A stretch of 64,000 bases of DNA from Pseudomonas sp. R5-89-07 (GTDB lineage Bacteria > Pseudomonadota > Gammaproteobacteria > Pseudomonadales > Pseudomonadaceae), in assembly GCF_003851685.1 (NCBI RefSeq), contig NZ_CP027727.1, positions 2,170,001 through 2,234,000 of the forward strand. The letters run 5' to 3'. The notes under the pieces are model-generated. The model was not told the DNA's origin. It searched no databases and saw only the letters and a list, made by a program, of their open reading frames with translations. Shown here piece by piece: positions 63,551 through 64,000 of this stretch. A program made the position numbers and the translations under genes. Numbering within the stretch: the first letter of the stretch is position 1; each line of letters begins with the position of its first letter.

Positions 63551-64000
63551 TTATGGCGTGCGCTCGCTACCCGATTTACCTGACGCCAGGCGCTCGGTGC
63601 CTGGATTGAACAGCGACACGTAAAGCACAGGGATCAACCCCAGAGTCACCAATGTTCCCAGCGCGAGCCCGCCCATCAGCGTGATCGCCATGCCTTCCCA
63701 CAGTGGCCCGGCAAACAGCATCAGCGGGATCAGCCCGATGATGCAGGTCAACTTGGTCATGACGATAGGGCGCAGGCGTTTCACGGCCGCGTTCACCACC
63801 GCCTCATACACCGGCAGGCCAGCGTGGATTTCCGCCTCGATTCGTTCCAGCAGCAACACGGCGTTGTTGACGATGATCCCCGCCAAGGATAACAGGCCAA
63901 ACGTGGCCATGAAGCCAAACGGGTAGCCGGTGATCAACAGCGCGACCGCAACGCCAATCAATACAAAGGGGATTGCTGAGACCACGATCAGCAGCTTGCG
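63551..64000 (-). CDS. RND efflux pump permease, C-terminal part
   Basis: The last 150 residues of an RND multidrug or metal efflux permease; the gene continues past the window edge. The C-terminal transmembrane segments (PFVLIGVAVALLITGYPFGF, FGLLSLAGIIVNNAVLLLERI) and the loop KRLRPIVMTKLTCIIGLIPL are typical of AcrB/MexF-type pumps. The C-terminus ends TERLASGKSGSERTP. A specific substrate class is not determinable. Confidence 0.85.
   Translation of the reverse strand, partial: RKLLIVVSAIPFVLIGVAVALLITGYPFGFMATFGLLSLAGIIVNNAVLLLERIEAEIHAGLPVYEAVVNAAVKRLRPIVMTKLTCIIGLIPLMLFAGPLWEGMAITLMGGLALGTLVTLGLIPVLYVSLFNPGTERLASGKSGSERTP

Noticed and set aside
63277..63609. A 110-codon plus-strand frame across the gap before the RND pump
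   Set aside because: It runs into the 3' end of the RND gene on the other strand, has low-complexity composition and no ribosome binding site.

Overview
The window is a chromosomal segment of a fluorescent-group Pseudomonas. The evidence is the gacA-uvrC-pgsA-tRNA-Gly(GCC) block (gacA starting at TTG), a REP/REPIN element beginning TGTAGGAGCGAGC, GC-rich codon use, and many paralogous catabolic operons with AraC (OruR-like), PucR, Lrp and XRE-cupin regulators. No plasmid, prophage, insertion sequence or CRISPR array is visible. The only mobile-DNA trace is a frameshifted P4-type integrase remnant just downstream of the tRNA-Gly gene.

Layout. 1-3.3 kb: magnesium transport (5'-truncated mgtA-type P-type ATPase, then an MgtC/SapB protein, separated by a REPIN). 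3.6-8.4 kb: a BvgAS-like two-component system (NarL-type regulator, 1204-aa hybrid kinase with two periplasmic binding domains) followed by a small receiver-like protein that lacks the phosphorylatable Asp. 8.4-10.0 kb (minus): a class I DAHP synthase preceded by two unannotated leader peptides and an intrinsic terminator, which looks like an aromatic amino acid attenuator. 10.1-15.2 kb: nitrilase-like hydrolase, GNAT, XRE regulator, gacA, uvrC, pgsA, tRNA-Gly. 15.3-15.5 kb: integrase relic. 15.7-20.7 kb: a five-gene peptide-type ABC importer with overlapping cistrons. 20.8-23.8 kb: XRE-cupin regulator, B3/4-domain protein, a dapA-like stub, and divergent MarR/SurE genes.

23.9-38.9 kb is a large accessory catabolic region. 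Two aldehyde dehydrogenases, a fold-type III PLP protein and a TetR regulator lie beside a seven-gene plus-strand operon: DUF2147 protein, TorF-like porin, FGGY kinase, class II aldolase, GSA-type aminotransferase, an aldolase homologue without metal ligands, and an MFS-SDR fusion. Two OruR-like AraC regulators bracket it. I do not recognise the pathway. 39.2-48.8 kb: FMO-like monooxygenase plus SDR, an amidohydrolase overlapping a COG0523 GTPase, an MHS-type transporter, and a 969-aa FAD/Fe-S dehydrogenase.

48.9-63.1 kb looks like catabolism of amino acids or amines through a semialdehyde: ProB-like minimal kinase-fold protein, APC permease, class III aminotransferase, succinate-semialdehyde-type dehydrogenase, tautomerase, DadA-type dehydrogenase, 2-hydroxyacid dehydrogenase, Lrp regulator, GABA-type aminotransferase, two paralogous type II haloacid dehalogenases, a CsaA-like tRNA-binding protein and a PucR regulator. 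The window ends in the C-terminus of an RND efflux pump.

The observations most worth following are the tandem leader-peptide attenuator upstream of the DAHP synthase, the uncharacterised kinase/aldolase/aminotransferase operon with its degenerate aldolase and transporter-enzyme fusion, the perfect 11-bp inverted repeat abutting the start codon of the second AraC gene, the amidohydrolase-COG0523 pair, and the ProB-like protein without its N-terminal phosphate loop. Functions come from motif reading and remembered family features; no database search was run.
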